DNA from: JADFUZ01 sp034430415
Lineage (GTDB): Bacteria; Chloroflexota; Dehalococcoidia; GIF9; AB-539-J10
DNA: 5,306 nt
Reading direction: 5' to 3'
NCBI GenBank assembly: GCA_034430415.1
Contig: DAOUEN010000058.1
Span: 1-5,306, forward strand
Under the pieces are notes generated by a model. That model worked only from the letters and a program-made list of their open reading frames with translations, was not told the DNA's origin and ran no database searches. Of this stretch, positions 5,255-5,306 are shown piece by piece. The position numbers and the translations under genes are program-made. The stretch's first letter is position 1; every line of letters starts with the position of its first letter.

Positions 5255-5306
5255 TCACAAGGCCTCATCTATCGGCACAGCCTCGCTGTAGAGATGACCC
5301 GAATCG
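5255..5306 (-). CDS. Possible C-terminal end of another leftward gene (partial)
   Basis: On the minus strand one frame is open from the window edge and reads DSGHLYSEAVPIDEAL before a TGA at 5257-5255. The sequence looks protein-like, and the position, 26 bases before the ATG of the 62-aa membrane protein, is where an operon partner would end. Sixteen codons are too few to name a family or to rule out chance. Confidence 0.3.
   Translation of the reverse strand, partial: DSGHLYSEAVPIDEAL

Noticed and set aside
5040..5258. 72-aa version of the small membrane protein starting at 5258
   Set aside because: The strong AAGGAGG at 5235-5241 sits inside that longer reading and at ideal spacing from the ATG at 5228, so the 62-aa start is preferred.
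4740..5306. Integration site (att) of a mobile element at tRNA-Pro
   Set aside because: No second copy of the tRNA 3' end and no integrase gene is present in the window.

Overview
The window looks like an ordinary bacterial chromosome segment, fairly GC-rich, with short intergenic gaps, 4-base start/stop overlaps, and ATG, GTG and TTG starts. Nothing fixes the taxon. The short-form threonine synthase, the ACT-containing homoserine dehydrogenase, the membrane-anchored tandem PpiC-like protein with GYW in place of GYH, and a tRNA without an encoded CCA would suit a Chloroflexota (Dehalococcoidia-like) bacterium. That placement is inference.

Layout. Positions 1-405 (+) hold the 3' end of a MacB/FtsX-family ABC transporter permease. 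It converges, with a 4-base gap, on a leftward cluster covering 410-4609 (-). In transcription order this cluster is a membrane-anchored parvulin-type (PpiC) protein (4609-3380), homoserine dehydrogenase (3383-2091), threonine synthase (2094-1045) and, after 68 bases, GTP cyclohydrolase I (976-410). The first three genes overlap by 4 bases each (GTGA, then ATGA), so they are almost certainly one translationally coupled operon. folE may be its last gene or may have its own transcript. Homoserine dehydrogenase makes homoserine, and threonine synthase turns phosphohomoserine into threonine. The intervening homoserine kinase is not in the window.

The rightward side starts from a 78-base divergent region (4610-4687) with a perfect 6-bp inverted repeat and overlapping promoter-like -10 boxes. 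It continues with a complete tRNA-Pro(GGG) at 4688-4761 and a 50-codon Cys/Lys-rich small gene with a strong Shine-Dalgarno at 4851-5003. A two-helix 62-aa membrane protein (5228-5040, -) converges on it, with an imperfect hairpin between them. The last 50 bases may hold the final codons of another leftward gene.

I see no CRISPR array, insertion sequence, phage gene or defence system. The most unusual items are the parvulin-like protein, whose two repeats both seem to lack both conserved histidines, and the small Cys-rich protein next to the tRNA.
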